Assembly: GCA_947502765.1 (NCBI GenBank)
Contig: CANNBA010000019.1
Location: forward strand, 1 to 27,536
DNA from: BACL11 sp945865535
GTDB lineage: Bacteria; Bacteroidota; Bacteroidia; Flavobacteriales; BACL11
Direction: 5' to 3'
DNA length: 27,536 nucleotides
The position numbers and the translations under genes are program-made. The notes below the pieces were generated by a model that saw only the letters and a list, made by a program, of their open reading frames with translations, did not search any database and had not been told where the DNA came from. Positions 16,243 through 24,640 of the stretch are shown here, in pieces (position 1 is the first letter of the stretch; every line of letters begins with the position of its first letter).

Positions 16243-17007
16243 TTAGCTTAAAGTTATTTGTTGTCCGTCATAAGCCAATTTAATGGAATTAGGAAGTTCA
16301 CTATTCACTTCATCATGCAGTCCCATATAATGAGATATATGAGTAAGTAATGCTTGTTTAGGTTTTAGCTCTTTTAATAATGTTAAGGCTTGCTGTAAAT
16401 TAAAATGAGAAAGATGTTCTTCTTTTCTGAGCGCATCTAAAACAATCAAATCCGCACCTTTCATTTTTTCTTTTTCTTTATCTGAAATAGAACTTACATC
16501 TGTAAGATAGACAAAATTATTTATTCTAAAACCAAAAATTGGCATCATATAGTGCTTTGCTTGAATAGGAATAATAGTAGTGTTATTAATTTTGAAAGCT
16601 TTATTTACGATACTATTTATTTTCACTTTAGGAGTTCCAGGGTACTTATCTTCAAAAAAGACATAAGGAAATTCCTTTCTTAGAGCCTTTTCAGTGACGT
16701 TAGTACAATAAATTTGCATATCCTTTTTCCATTTATAGTTAAAAGCTCTTATATCATCCATGCCTGCCACATGATCTTTATGATGATGGGTAAATAAAAC
16801 GGCATCTACCTTTTCCACTTGCTCTCTTAGCATTTGTTGTCTAAAATCAGGACCAGTATCTATTACTAAAGTTTGATTATCAACTTCTATCATTACAGAT
16901 GAACGCAACCTATTATCCTTTAGGTTTACTGATTTACATACTTTACAATCACAAGCAATTACAGGAACTCCTTGTGAGGTTCCTGTACCTAATAAAGTTA
17001 TCTTCAT
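16243..17007 (-). CDS. MBL-fold metallohydrolase (PhnP-like)
   Basis: The protein of 254 residues (from ATG 17007) begins MKITLLGTGTSQGVPVIACDC, the usual start of this PhnP-like MBL family. It carries HHHKDHVAGMDD (the HxHxDH metal motif), VIDTGPDFRQQ, VYLTDVSS (metal-bridging Asp) and a distal His in LSHFN. Family members hydrolyse cyclic phosphodiesters or similar phosphate esters; the substrate here is unknown. A longer reading from 17085 adds 26 residues, but that extension lies across the promoter of the divergent gene and is not expected in the family, so I reject it. Upstream cysteines CDCKVC resemble the extra zinc site of PhnP. Confidence 0.85.
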   Translation of the reverse strand: MKITLLGTGTSQGVPVIACDCKVCKSVNLKDNRLRSSVMIEVDNQTLVIDTGPDFRQQMLREQVEKVDAVLFTHHHKDHVAGMDDIRAFNYKWKKDMQIYCTNVTEKALRKEFPYVFFEDKYPGTPKVKINSIVNKAFKINNTTIIPIQAKHYMMPIFGFRINNFVYLTDVSSISDKEKEKMKGADLIVLDALRKEEHLSHFNLQQALTLLKELKPKQALLTHISHYMGLHDEVNSELPNSIKLAYDGQQITLS

Positions 17008-17070
17008 TTTACTAATCATCTGGTTGGGTAAAATTAATAGATAAATGTTCTGTCTTAGTAAATATCTGCG

Positions 17071-17078
17071 TAAATTTG
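17071..17078 (+). promoter_or_regulatory. -7 box (TAAATTTG) for the 475-aa gene
   Basis: TAAATTTG matches TAnnTTTG and ends 25 bp before the ATG at 17104. The divergent MBL gene starts at 17007, so this interval serves both directions. Confidence 0.5.
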
Positions 17079-17103
17079 CACCCAATTTTAAATATATTAT
17101 TTA

Positions 17104-18531
17104 ATGACAAATAATGTAACCTTAACAGCAGGACAAAAGGCATTGCAAATAAACTTAGATGATACAATCTACGGTTCATTTATTGAGATTGGGGCAGGTC
17201 AAGAAGTAGCTCGGAATTTCTTTAAAGCAGGATCTGCCTCTAGTACAATTGCAAAAACTATGTCAGCTTATGATAGGGATTTTTCTGATGCTATATATGG
17301 AAAAGAAGCAGATGGAAGATATGTTTGTAAATCTAGGTTAGAAAAAATGTTGGATCATGAATACCAATTACTTGACAAAAGACTAGATAGAGATAAGCAC
17401 AAAAACACCAAATTCTTTGTTTATGCTGATACAATCACAACCACTAATTATTCAAAAACAGTAGAAGGAAACGGCTGGATAGGCTTGAGATTCCAAAATT
17501 CTCCAGATGAAAAACCTTCAGATTTTATTATACATATTATATTACACGATCAAGATGCAAAGTTGCAACAAGAAACTATAGGAATTATAGGAACAAACAT
17601 ACTTCACGCTTGTTTTAATGAAACGGATCCAAAAGAAATTTTAAAAAGAACCTATGACTCATTAGATAAAGAACAATTTGAAATTAATATGGTGGAGGTA
17701 GTTGGTCCTGCATTTAAAAATATTGACAATAGACTGCTTAGTTTAACTTTGGTAAAGGAGAAAATGACGAATGCAGTTATCTTTACTCCTGATGGCATGA
17801 ACAAACAGCCATCTGACATTCTCTATAAAAAGAATATTCTTACAATGAGAGGCAGTTTTCGCCCTGTAACAAAGGTAAATATTGACATGCTTGAAAAGGG
17901 TTTGGAGAAATTCAAGGCCACGAATAAAGTGGCAAAAAAAGACATTCAAATTCTATTTGAGATTACTCTCAGTAACCTTAAAGCTGAGGGAGAGGTGGAT
18001 GAACAGGATTTCCTTGATAGAGCAGATATATTGTGTTCCTTAGGTTACACTGTAATGATTTCAAACTATAAAAAATTCTATAAGATTATTGAATATTTAT
18101 CTCAGTTTACAAAATCACGAATGGGAGTTATTTTAGGTGTTGATAATTTGATGGATATGTTTGAGGAGCAATATTACCGCAACTTAAATGGCGGAATAAT
18201 GGAGGCCTTTGGAGTTATCTTTACTAGAGATATTAAATTTTATCTCTATCCTTATAAACCAAATGAAAAAACGGAATTATTAAACAGTAATAACATTCCA
18301 ATTCATCCAAGAGTAAGAGATTTATATAACTATTTACACTCAAATGGAAGAATTGAAGACTTACAATATAATGCGGATCTATTAGGAATTTTCTCTAAAG
18401 ATATACTCAATAAAATTAAAGCATGTCAAACAGGCAACTGGGAGCATGCTGTTCCTCAAGGAGTCGCAGAGATAATCAAAGAAAGAAGTTTATTCGATTG
18501 GGCATGTGAAATACCTTCTAAAAAAAAATAA
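17104..18531 (+). CDS. Conserved cytoplasmic protein of unknown function (475 aa)
   Basis: The 475-residue protein starts TLTAGQKALQINLDDTIYGSF, then IEIGAGQEVARNFFKAG and TIAKTMSAYDRDFSDAIYG, a highly conserved N-terminus I recall from Bacteroidota and some Cyanobacteria. Databases sometimes call it nicotinate-nucleotide adenylyltransferase, but I see no HxGH nucleotidyltransferase motif near the N-terminus, so that name is unsupported here. It has no signal peptide or membrane helix. A later Gly-rich/Asp segment, GVILGVDNLMDMFEEQYY, is of unknown meaning. It has its own -7 box and is followed after 32 bp by the TonB-dependent receptor gene on the same strand, with no terminator between. Function is not known to me. 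Confidence 0.85.
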   Translation: MTNNVTLTAGQKALQINLDDTIYGSFIEIGAGQEVARNFFKAGSASSTIAKTMSAYDRDFSDAIYGKEADGRYVCKSRLEKMLDHEYQLLDKRLDRDKHKNTKFFVYADTITTTNYSKTVEGNGWIGLRFQNSPDEKPSDFIIHIILHDQDAKLQQETIGIIGTNILHACFNETDPKEILKRTYDSLDKEQFEINMVEVVGPAFKNIDNRLLSLTLVKEKMTNAVIFTPDGMNKQPSDILYKKNILTMRGSFRPVTKVNIDMLEKGLEKFKATNKVAKKDIQILFEITLSNLKAEGEVDEQDFLDRADILCSLGYTVMISNYKKFYKIIEYLSQFTKSRMGVILGVDNLMDMFEEQYYRNLNGGIMEAFGVIFTRDIKFYLYPYKPNEKTELLNSNNIPIHPRVRDLYNYLHSNGRIEDLQYNADLLGIFSKDILNKIKACQTGNWEHAVPQGVAEIIKERSLFDWACEIPSKKK

Positions 18532-18563
18532 CACTTTATCAACTCTATAACACTAGAAATTAT

Positions 18564-21053
18564 ATGAAACATATTTTACTTATTGCAATTATTGTGCCAT
18601 TTCTAACTATCGCACAAGAAAAAGGTCGTGGTGGCGGTGGAGGCGGAAATTGGAATGGTTCTGGTAAAGATAATTCCAAAGATTATATAAAAGGAAGTAT
18701 CAGTGGTAAGATTATTGATAGTAAAACTGGAGAAGTTCTTGAATACGCTAACATAAGCCTCACTAATACTAAATGGGAAAAAATCATTGAGGGAACAATT
18801 ACCGACTCAAAAGGAAAATTCTATATGAACGAAATTCGTTCAGGTAATTATCAGATTAGTGTAAGTTATTTAGGATATGATATTCAAAATATTGATTTTG
18901 AACTCACCAAAAAGAAACCAGATATAACTCTTGCCGACATATTACTAGTTGCTAATGCTGAGATGTTATCAGAAGTAACTATTAAAGAACAAAAAGCAAT
19001 ATTTGAAAATAAGATTGACAAGGTTGTTTATAATGCCGAAAATGATATGAATGAGGGCTTAAATGATGCTACAGATGTACTAAGGAAAGCACCCTTACTT
19101 ACTGTTGACCTTGAAGGAGAAGTAAGTTTAAGGGGATCTAAAAATATTAAATTCTTAGTAAATGGTAAGGCTTCTTCTTTTTTCTCTTCTGATATTACCA
19201 CAGCTTTGCAGATGATACCTGCAAATGAAATAAAAAGTGTAGAAATTATAACAAGTCCAGGAGCAAAATATGATGGTGAAGGAGATGCTGGTGTAGTAAA
19301 TATTATAACTAAACGAAAAGTAATTGACGGTTACAAAAGTACGCTTGGTAGTTCTGTTGGAACCCGAATGAATCGCCAGGATTTTAGCCTGAGTACTAGC
19401 AAAGGGAGATTTGGCTTTTCAGCAAGAGGAGGTGGACATTGGAGTTGGCCAAGAATTGGAGATTCTAACTCTAAAAGAGAAGATTGGATAAACAAAGATA
19501 GTCTCGGCTTTATCGTAAAAGATAGTATCAATAGCTTGATTGATACAAGTAATACTTTTAGTCAATGGATTGGATACAGAGGCTCGATAAATATGTTTTA
19601 TGACATCAATGCTTATAACCGACTAACTTCTGATATTCGTATTTCAGGAAGAAATTCATTTAGTAATGACACTACTGAGTATTTTTATACAAATACTAAT
19701 CCTGCTTTAAACAAAACTTATGAGACATACTTAGAAACAAGTGGAAAAACCACAAACATAGAATGGAGTACTGACTATATTAAAACCTTTGACAAAGAGG
19801 AACAAGAGTTAAGTATATCATTCCAAATAGGTGGAAGCCTAGGAGATGATGATATTATTAATAACAAAAATGATACTTTACAATACAGTACAGATAATGA
19901 TGAAAAGGAAATAGAAACCACTTTTCAATTGGATTATTCCCATCCATTTATGGAAGAAAACAAACTTGAAGTAGGTACAAAATTGGTAAATAGAGATAGA
20001 GAGATTGTTAATACAACTTCCTCTACGGATAACGCCTTCCGATCTCCTCAAGATATTTTTAATTACAATCAGAAAGTAGTATCAAGCTATATCTCATCTG
20101 ATTGGGTTTTCCCTTCAGATATTGGTTTAAAAGCAGGAATCAGATACGAGATGACTATGATTAATGGAGATTGGAAATCTAAACCTGAAGATTCATTTGA
20201 TAATTCTTATGGAAATATATTACCCAGCTTAACTGTATCTAAAAATTTTAGCCAAGCAGAATCCCTAAAACTAAGTTATAACAATCGTATTTCTAGACCT
20301 GGAATAAAAAATATTAACCCAAACACCCTTAGAACCAATAATTTTAGCATTACAGAAGGAAATCCTAACTTAAAACCTTCTAGCACACATCAATTAGAAA
20401 TGTCCTACAATAAGTTTGGAAAAAAATATCAAGGAAGTTATTCTCTATACGCTAAGAACACCAAAGATATTATTGAATCATATACTAGAATTGTTGGGGA
20501 TACAACAAAAGTTGTTTTTGAGAATATAGGATCAAGTACTACTTATGGATGTAGTTATTTTGGTTCCTTACGTTTTGAAAAGCTAAATATTCGTTCCGGA
20601 TTCGATTTATATCAATATACTGGTTCCGCAAATATAGATGGTAAAGAAGAATCTCTTACCAGTGGCTTACTATACAGCTACAATTTTGGAGTAAATTATG
20701 ATCTGGGTAAAAATTGGAAAATTGAGGGATGGGGCTTTTACAGCTCAGATGAACAAACTATACAAGGAACTTCAACTTCATTTAGCATGATGAGTTTTGG
20801 AGTTAAAAAAGATTTTAAAAACAAAAGAGGTTCTTTAGGATTGCATATTATTGAACCTTTCAATAAATACAAAGTATTTAGCACTAATCTTAAAGGAGAT
20901 AACTTCAGCTTAGATTCTGAGCGCAATCAAACTTTCCGCTCTTTTGGTATTAGTTTTAATTATACTTTTGGAAAATTAACTTTTAAAGATGCCAATAATA
21001 AAACCAATATTAAAAATGATGATATTAAAGAGGAAAGTGGAGGAGAATTTTAA
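18564..21053 (+). CDS. TonB-dependent receptor, OMP_b-brl type
   Basis: The 829-residue protein has a signal peptide (1-17, ending TIAQ), then a striking glycine stretch (GRGGGGGGNWNGSG, ~21-35). A carboxypeptidase-regulatory-like beta-sandwich follows at ~43-125 (ISGKIIDSKTGEVLEYANISL), then a plug domain (~150-255, including DVLRKAPLLTVDLEGEVSLRG and SPGAKYDGEGDAGVVNIITKR), then an outer-membrane beta-barrel. These receptors move substrates over the outer membrane using TonB energy; this subfamily typically lacks a SusD partner and its substrate is unknown. No SusD gene follows. Two GCTDP-repeat lipoproteins lie just downstream on the same strand, with their own promoters, and may work at the same surface. 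Confidence 0.85.
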   Translation: MKHILLIAIIVPFLTIAQEKGRGGGGGGNWNGSGKDNSKDYIKGSISGKIIDSKTGEVLEYANISLTNTKWEKIIEGTITDSKGKFYMNEIRSGNYQISVSYLGYDIQNIDFELTKKKPDITLADILLVANAEMLSEVTIKEQKAIFENKIDKVVYNAENDMNEGLNDATDVLRKAPLLTVDLEGEVSLRGSKNIKFLVNGKASSFFSSDITTALQMIPANEIKSVEIITSPGAKYDGEGDAGVVNIITKRKVIDGYKSTLGSSVGTRMNRQDFSLSTSKGRFGFSARGGGHWSWPRIGDSNSKREDWINKDSLGFIVKDSINSLIDTSNTFSQWIGYRGSINMFYDINAYNRLTSDIRISGRNSFSNDTTEYFYTNTNPALNKTYETYLETSGKTTNIEWSTDYIKTFDKEEQELSISFQIGGSLGDDDIINNKNDTLQYSTDNDEKEIETTFQLDYSHPFMEENKLEVGTKLVNRDREIVNTTSSTDNAFRSPQDIFNYNQKVVSSYISSDWVFPSDIGLKAGIRYEMTMINGDWKSKPEDSFDNSYGNILPSLTVSKNFSQAESLKLSYNNRISRPGIKNINPNTLRTNNFSITEGNPNLKPSSTHQLEMSYNKFGKKYQGSYSLYAKNTKDIIESYTRIVGDTTKVVFENIGSSTTYGCSYFGSLRFEKLNIRSGFDLYQYTGSANIDGKEESLTSGLLYSYNFGVNYDLGKNWKIEGWGFYSSDEQTIQGTSTSFSMMSFGVKKDFKNKRGSLGLHIIEPFNKYKVFSTNLKGDNFSLDSERNQTFRSFGISFNYTFGKLTFKDANNKTNIKNDDIKEESGGEF

Positions 21054-21066
21054 TAAAAAATATTTA

Positions 21067-21074
21067 TATATTTG
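21067..21074 (+). promoter_or_regulatory. -7 box (TATATTTG) for the first GCTDP lipoprotein gene
   Basis: TATATTTG lies 14 bp before the ATG at 21089. The flanking AAAATAAAATTATGAAAAAC is conserved in front of the second paralog, whose corresponding box reads TATATTTA (21741-21748). Confidence 0.5.
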
Positions 21075-21088
21075 CCAAAAATAAAATT

Positions 21089-21628
21089 ATGAAAAACCTA
21101 CTCTTATTTACTATCCTTGCTACATTACTTAACTCCTGTGTTGTTGAAGTTAAAATTGATGGGTGTACCGATCCATATGCTGATAACTATAACTCTAATG
21201 CAGATAATAATAATGGGAGTTGTTTTTATACCTGTACGGATCCATATGCAACAAATTATAATATTGCACTTCCATACTTTTCATGTGAATATGAAGCTGA
21301 TGTAGTATTTTATGAAGATGTAGCGGCAGCAGTATATTTTGATAATTTAGGAATAAACTTTTTAGATGTTTATGTTGGAAATACTTATGTAGGTACTCTT
21401 CAGGCTAATTTAGGATTTACTTACGTGCCTGTTTGCTACCCTATTGATCCTGATGCTGTTCATTTCACTCTAGAATGGCAAAATTCATTAAGTTCTACAT
21501 TCACTTGGACTGTGAGGGATGGTTCGGGTACGATACATTATAGTGGAACTGATGTAATCTTAGCAAATAACTGCCTACCTATGGAATTAACATTTAAGAA
21601 AATTCAAGAATATAAAGCATCTAAATAG
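21089..21628 (+). CDS. GCTDP-repeat lipoprotein, paralog 1
   Basis: The 179-residue protein has a lipoprotein signal: a short hydrophobic stretch and lipobox LNSC with the lipidated Cys at residue 17. It is followed by one GCTDPYADNYNSNADNNNGSC unit and a second, eroded CTDPYATNYN unit. A C-terminal domain of about 110 residues follows, rich in aromatic beta-strand-like sequence, ending EYKASK. GCTDPxAxNYNxxAxxDDGSC modules are frequent in surface proteins of marine Bacteroidota; their function is unknown. Paralog 2, 136 bp downstream, shares signal peptide, repeats and the EYKASK end. The DNA just after the stop carries a 21-bp extension identical to the lpxB 3' end next to paralog 2, a duplication scar. 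Confidence 0.8.
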   Translation: MKNLLLFTILATLLNSCVVEVKIDGCTDPYADNYNSNADNNNGSCFYTCTDPYATNYNIALPYFSCEYEADVVFYEDVAAAVYFDNLGINFLDVYVGNTYVGTLQANLGFTYVPVCYPIDPDAVHFTLEWQNSLSSTFTWTVRDGSGTIHYSGTDVILANNCLPMELTFKKIQEYKASK

Positions 21629-21641
21629 TCTTTAGAATAAA
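21607..21641 (+). repeat. 35-bp duplication scar, copy 1
   Basis: This stretch is identical to 22477-22511. It covers the end of the lipoprotein gene plus bases downstream that in copy 2 encode the C-terminus (FILKTI) of lpxB on the minus strand. Here no lpxB follows; the minus-strand frame reads TGPDFILKTI then stop. It marks a tandem duplication junction. Confidence 0.8.
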
Positions 21642-21740
21642 ATCAGGTCCAGTTCCACTACATTTCCTTACTAAAAATCAATGTACTTAACAGTCTAAAG
21701 AGTAGAATTTATCAAATATTTAATTTGAAAGAAATACTAT

Positions 21741-21748
21741 TATATTTA
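21741..21748 (+). promoter_or_regulatory. Degenerate -7 box (TATATTTA) for the second lipoprotein gene
   Basis: Compared with the TATATTTG in front of paralog 1, the final G of the -7 box is A. The rest of the leader is conserved. TTTG at 21724-21727 is only 13 bp away. Expression of paralog 2 may thus be weaker or depend on readthrough. Confidence 0.3.
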
Positions 21749-21763
21749 CCAAAAAATAAAATT

Positions 21764-22498
21764 ATGAAAAACATATTCTTATTAACTATCATTGCTACAT
21801 TACTAAACTCTTGTGTTGTTGAAATTCAAATTGATGGATGTACCGATCCATCTGCTATAAATTATAACGCAGATGCAGATAATAATGATGGGACTTGTTT
21901 ATATTATATTTATGGTTGCACTGACCCAGCAGCATACAATTTTAATCCGCAAGCTAATACAAATAATGGGAGTTGTTTATATTATATTTATGGTTGCACC
22001 GATCCTTTAGCACTTAATTTTAACCCGCTGGCTACTACAAATGATGGGAGTTGTTTATATGGTATTTATGGTTGCACTGACCCCGCAGCAAACAATTTCG
22101 ATCCACAGGCTAATTTAGAGCAAATTAATGCATGTCAATACAGCGCTAACTTAGTCTATTATCTTGATTATAGTGCATCTCAATACATGCTTAATTGGGG
22201 AATATCTTATTATTCATTTTACGATAGCTATAATAACTATATTGGAAATATAACTAATGATTTTTATTGGACTAGTCCACCTAATTGCTTACCACAAGGT
22301 GATGGATCAACACTTACAGCAACATTATACTGGAATGGAAATTACAACAATAATTTAGGAACATTCTCATGGCAAGCATATCCAGATAATGGGCCAATTG
22401 CAGATTACGATTACACAGAGATTAATGTAATACCGGGTGAATGTAGAAAACTTCAACTGAGCAAGAAAAAGATTACAGAATATAAAGCATCTAAATAG
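21764..22498 (+). CDS. GCTDP-repeat lipoprotein, paralog 2 (four repeats)
   Basis: From ATG 21764 the protein has 244 residues; the ORF could begin at 21725, but the signal peptide and the aligned paralog both start at 21764. It has lipobox LNSC, then four 26-residue modules (GCTDPSAINYN, GCTDPAAYNFN, GCTDPLALNFN, GCTDPAANNFD), most ending GSCLYYIY or similar. A C-terminal domain follows, related to paralog 1 in its final part and ending EYKASK. Each module carries two Cys, suggesting a disulfide and possible Ca-binding Asp/Asn residues. I infer an outer-membrane-anchored surface protein; function unknown. The 3' end overlaps the lpxB 3' end by 8 nt, tail to tail. Confidence 0.82.
   Translation: MKNIFLLTIIATLLNSCVVEIQIDGCTDPSAINYNADADNNDGTCLYYIYGCTDPAAYNFNPQANTNNGSCLYYIYGCTDPLALNFNPLATTNDGSCLYGIYGCTDPAANNFDPQANLEQINACQYSANLVYYLDYSASQYMLNWGISYYSFYDSYNNYIGNITNDFYWTSPPNCLPQGDGSTLTATLYWNGNYNNNLGTFSWQAYPDNGPIADYDYTEINVIPGECRKLQLSKKKITEYKASK
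21836..22140 (+). repeat. Tandem 78-bp repeats encoding GCTDP modules
   Basis: Repeat units start at 21836, 21914, 21992 and 22070, exactly 78 bp (26 codons) apart; the fourth is eroded at its end. Units 2 and 3 are close at DNA level (shared TTATATTTATGGTTGCAC segments), which points to recent amplification. Copy number is likely to vary between strains. Confidence 0.85.
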
Positions 22499-22511
22499 TC
22501 TTTAGAATAAA
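22477..22511 (+). repeat. 35-bp duplication scar, copy 2 (spans lipoprotein and lpxB ends)
   Basis: It is identical to 21607-21641. Here it is functional on both strands: the plus strand encodes the lipoprotein EYKASK end and the minus strand encodes the last residues of LpxB. Confidence 0.8.
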
Positions 22512-23570
22512 CTCAGCTGCATTTCTTGAAGCTCCTTTCTTATTTAGCAAATCACCAAGTTTATCATAATCCGCTACTATTCTTTCTCTTTGATTAAAAA
22601 GAAGCTCTAATTCTATTTTTAAATTTTCTTTATTAAATTGTGATTGAATGAGTTCTTTAACAACTACTTTGTCCATTAGAATATTTACTAGAGATAAATA
22701 ATCAATTTTGATAAGCGATTTTGCAATAATATAAGTGAGCCAGTTGGTTTTATAGCAAACTACTTGTGGTACTTTAAAAAGTGCTGTTTCTAAAGTAGCA
22801 GTACCAGAAGTAACTAAGGCATATTTTGAGTGCTCTAAAAGTCCATAAGTTTGATTAAAAACTAAAGAAACATTTTCACCTTTAATGAAATCTTGATAAT
22901 ACTTCTCTGAAAAAGTATTCGTTGCTGCAATTACAAATTGATAATCTGGGAAATCATTAACTACTGATAACATCTTAGGAAGTATAGCTTCAATCTCTTG
23001 TTTTCTACTTCCAGGAAGTAAAGCAATAATTGGTTTATCTGAATTAAAAGTAAAACTAAAATTTCCTTTATTAATTTCATCCAATAACGGATTTCCAAGA
23101 TAAGTTACCTCTACCCCATGCTTTTTATAAAACTCCACCTCAAAAGGGAAAATCACTAATAAATGATCAACAAATTTCTTGATTTTTGAAATTCTACTTT
23201 TATTCCAAGCCCAAACTTTTGGAGAGATATAATAGCATACTTTTATTCCGTTTTTTTTAGCGAATTCCGCTATTTTTAAATTAAAGCCTGGATAATCCAC
23301 TAAAATCAAGGCATCAGCTTTAAAATCCAAAATATCTTGCTTGCAGAAATCTAAATTGGATTTAATAGCCCTTAAATTCTTTAGAACACTCCAAAGCCCC
23401 ATAAAAGCAGTTTCATTGATGTTTTTTGCAAGAGAAACTTTTTGTGCAATTAATCGCTCTCCTCCCCATGCTCTAATAACAGCATTGTTATCAATAATTT
23501 TTAGCTCATTTACCAAATTAGCAGCATGCATATCACCAGAAGGCTCGCCAGTAACAATGTAATACCTCAC
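22491..23570 (-). CDS. lpxB: Lipid-A-disaccharide synthase
   Basis: LpxB joins UDP-2,3-diacylglucosamine and lipid X into the lipid A disaccharide at the inner face of the membrane. The 359-residue protein opens RYYIVTGEPSGDMHAANLVN and has LVDYPGFNLKIAEFAKKNG, YYISPKVWAWNKSRI, LLPGSRKQEIEAILP and SGTATLETAL, all typical of the glycosyltransferase 19 family. The start is GTG (23568-23570), one base after the stop of the upstream small gene; no ATG lies near a plausible N-terminus. Together with lptG it shows that LPS or LOS is made. The 3' end overlaps lipoprotein paralog 2 by 8 nt. Confidence 0.95.
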   Translation of the reverse strand: MRYYIVTGEPSGDMHAANLVNELKIIDNNAVIRAWGGERLIAQKVSLAKNINETAFMGLWSVLKNLRAIKSNLDFCKQDILDFKADALILVDYPGFNLKIAEFAKKNGIKVCYYISPKVWAWNKSRISKIKKFVDHLLVIFPFEVEFYKKHGVEVTYLGNPLLDEINKGNFSFTFNSDKPIIALLPGSRKQEIEAILPKMLSVVNDFPDYQFVIAATNTFSEKYYQDFIKGENVSLVFNQTYGLLEHSKYALVTSGTATLETALFKVPQVVCYKTNWLTYIIAKSLIKIDYLSLVNILMDKVVVKELIQSQFNKENLKIELELLFNQRERIVADYDKLGDLLNKKGASRNAAEFILKTI

Positions 23571-23571
23571 A

Positions 23572-23853
23572 CTAAAAGAATTTTATAATAACAATAGCAA
23601 TACCATAAAATAGTGTAGCAAACAAAATTCCTCTTGCCTGCTCATCTCTATTGGTTTTAATATTCATAAAGAATATCAGTAGATTTATCAAAATACTCAA
23701 ACTAATAACGTGAGATAACTTCCCCATTTCAATAATTTGCTTATACATACCTATAGGATCAGAATCTTCAGTAAAGAATGCTACATATACTACAAATGCA
23801 GCTATAGGTGCTACTATTCCAATAAAAAATCCTTTTACAATGTCTTTATTCAT
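23572..23853 (-). CDS. Small membrane protein between surE and lpxB
   Basis: From ATG 23853 this is a 93-residue protein with three predicted membrane helices (about residues 7-27, 47-63 and 75-92) and a charged segment KTNRDEQARG between the last two. I know no function; small membrane proteins at this position between surE and lpxB recur in Flavobacteriia. The ATG overlaps the surE stop by 8 nt and its own stop is one base before the lpxB GTG, so the three genes form a single tight operon. The context suggests, but does not prove, an envelope role. Confidence 0.7.
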   Translation of the reverse strand: MNKDIVKGFFIGIVAPIAAFVVYVAFFTEDSDPIGMYKQIIEMGKLSHVISLSILINLLIFFMNIKTNRDEQARGILFATLFYGIAIVIIKFF

Positions 23854-24622
23854 CAAGTAATAATTTATTTACGGACGACAAAGAAGAATGAGCCGTTACA
23901 TCAAATTGTACAGGCACCACTGAAACATAATGATTGGCTAAAGCCCACTCATCAGTATCGGTACCTTTATCATAATTGACAAATTTTCCTGTAAGCCAAT
24001 AGTAAGTTCTACCTTTTGGATCAATCCTTTCCTCAAATTCTTCTTCCCAATTTGCCTTAGCTTGCCTACATACTTTTAGTCCTTTTAACTTTTTCCCTTC
24101 AATATATTTAGGAATATTCACATTAAGACAAACACCACTATCTAATCCATGCTTAAGAACTTGTTTTGTGATATTCCTAATATATGATTCAGCCTCTGAA
24201 AAATCAGCATTATGAGCATAATCTAAAAGAGAAAATCCTATGGAAGGAATACCTTCTAAAGCACCCTCCACTGCTGCCGACATGGTACCTGAATAAATCA
24301 CATTAATGGAAGAGTTGGATCCATGATTTATACCAGAAACGCACAAATCTGGCTTTCTATCTAAAATTTGATTTACTGCCAATTTCACACAATCTACTGG
24401 AGTTCCACTACAAGCATATTCTTTTTGCGAACCATTATCAATCTCCACTTTATCACATCTAATAGTTGCTTCAATAGTAATAGCATGACCCTTGCCAGAC
24501 TGAGGACTATCAGGAGCAACAACAACTACATCGCCAAAATCATTCATAATCCGTATTAAATTACGAATACCTTTAGCAGATATACCATCATCATTTACAA
24601 CTAAAATTAAAGGCTTTTTCAT
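23846..24622 (-). CDS. surE: 5'/3'-nucleotidase SurE
   Basis: SurE dephosphorylates nucleoside monophosphates and helps stationary-phase survival. The 258-residue protein has the metal-binding VVNDDG at residues 8-13, GISAKGIRNL, a conserved APDSPQSGKGHAIT region with the key Ser, and SGINHGSNSSINVIYSGTMSAAVEG with the metal-binding Asn. Length is normal. It is first in the surE - small membrane protein - lpxB operon, with overlapping stop and start codons. A -7 box lies 19 bp upstream. Confidence 0.96.
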   Translation of the reverse strand: MKKPLILVVNDDGISAKGIRNLIRIMNDFGDVVVVAPDSPQSGKGHAITIEATIRCDKVEIDNGSQKEYACSGTPVDCVKLAVNQILDRKPDLCVSGINHGSNSSINVIYSGTMSAAVEGALEGIPSIGFSLLDYAHNADFSEAESYIRNITKQVLKHGLDSGVCLNVNIPKYIEGKKLKGLKVCRQAKANWEEEFEERIDPKGRTYYWLTGKFVNYDKGTDTDEWALANHYVSVVPVQFDVTAHSSLSSVNKLLLDE

Positions 24623-24640
24623 TTTTAATTTTTAATACTA

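Noticed and set aside
16243..17085. Longer reading of the MBL protein from 17085
   Set aside because: The extra 26 residues do not resemble the family start, and the extension overlaps the -7 box of the divergent gene; ATG 17007 gives the standard N-terminus.
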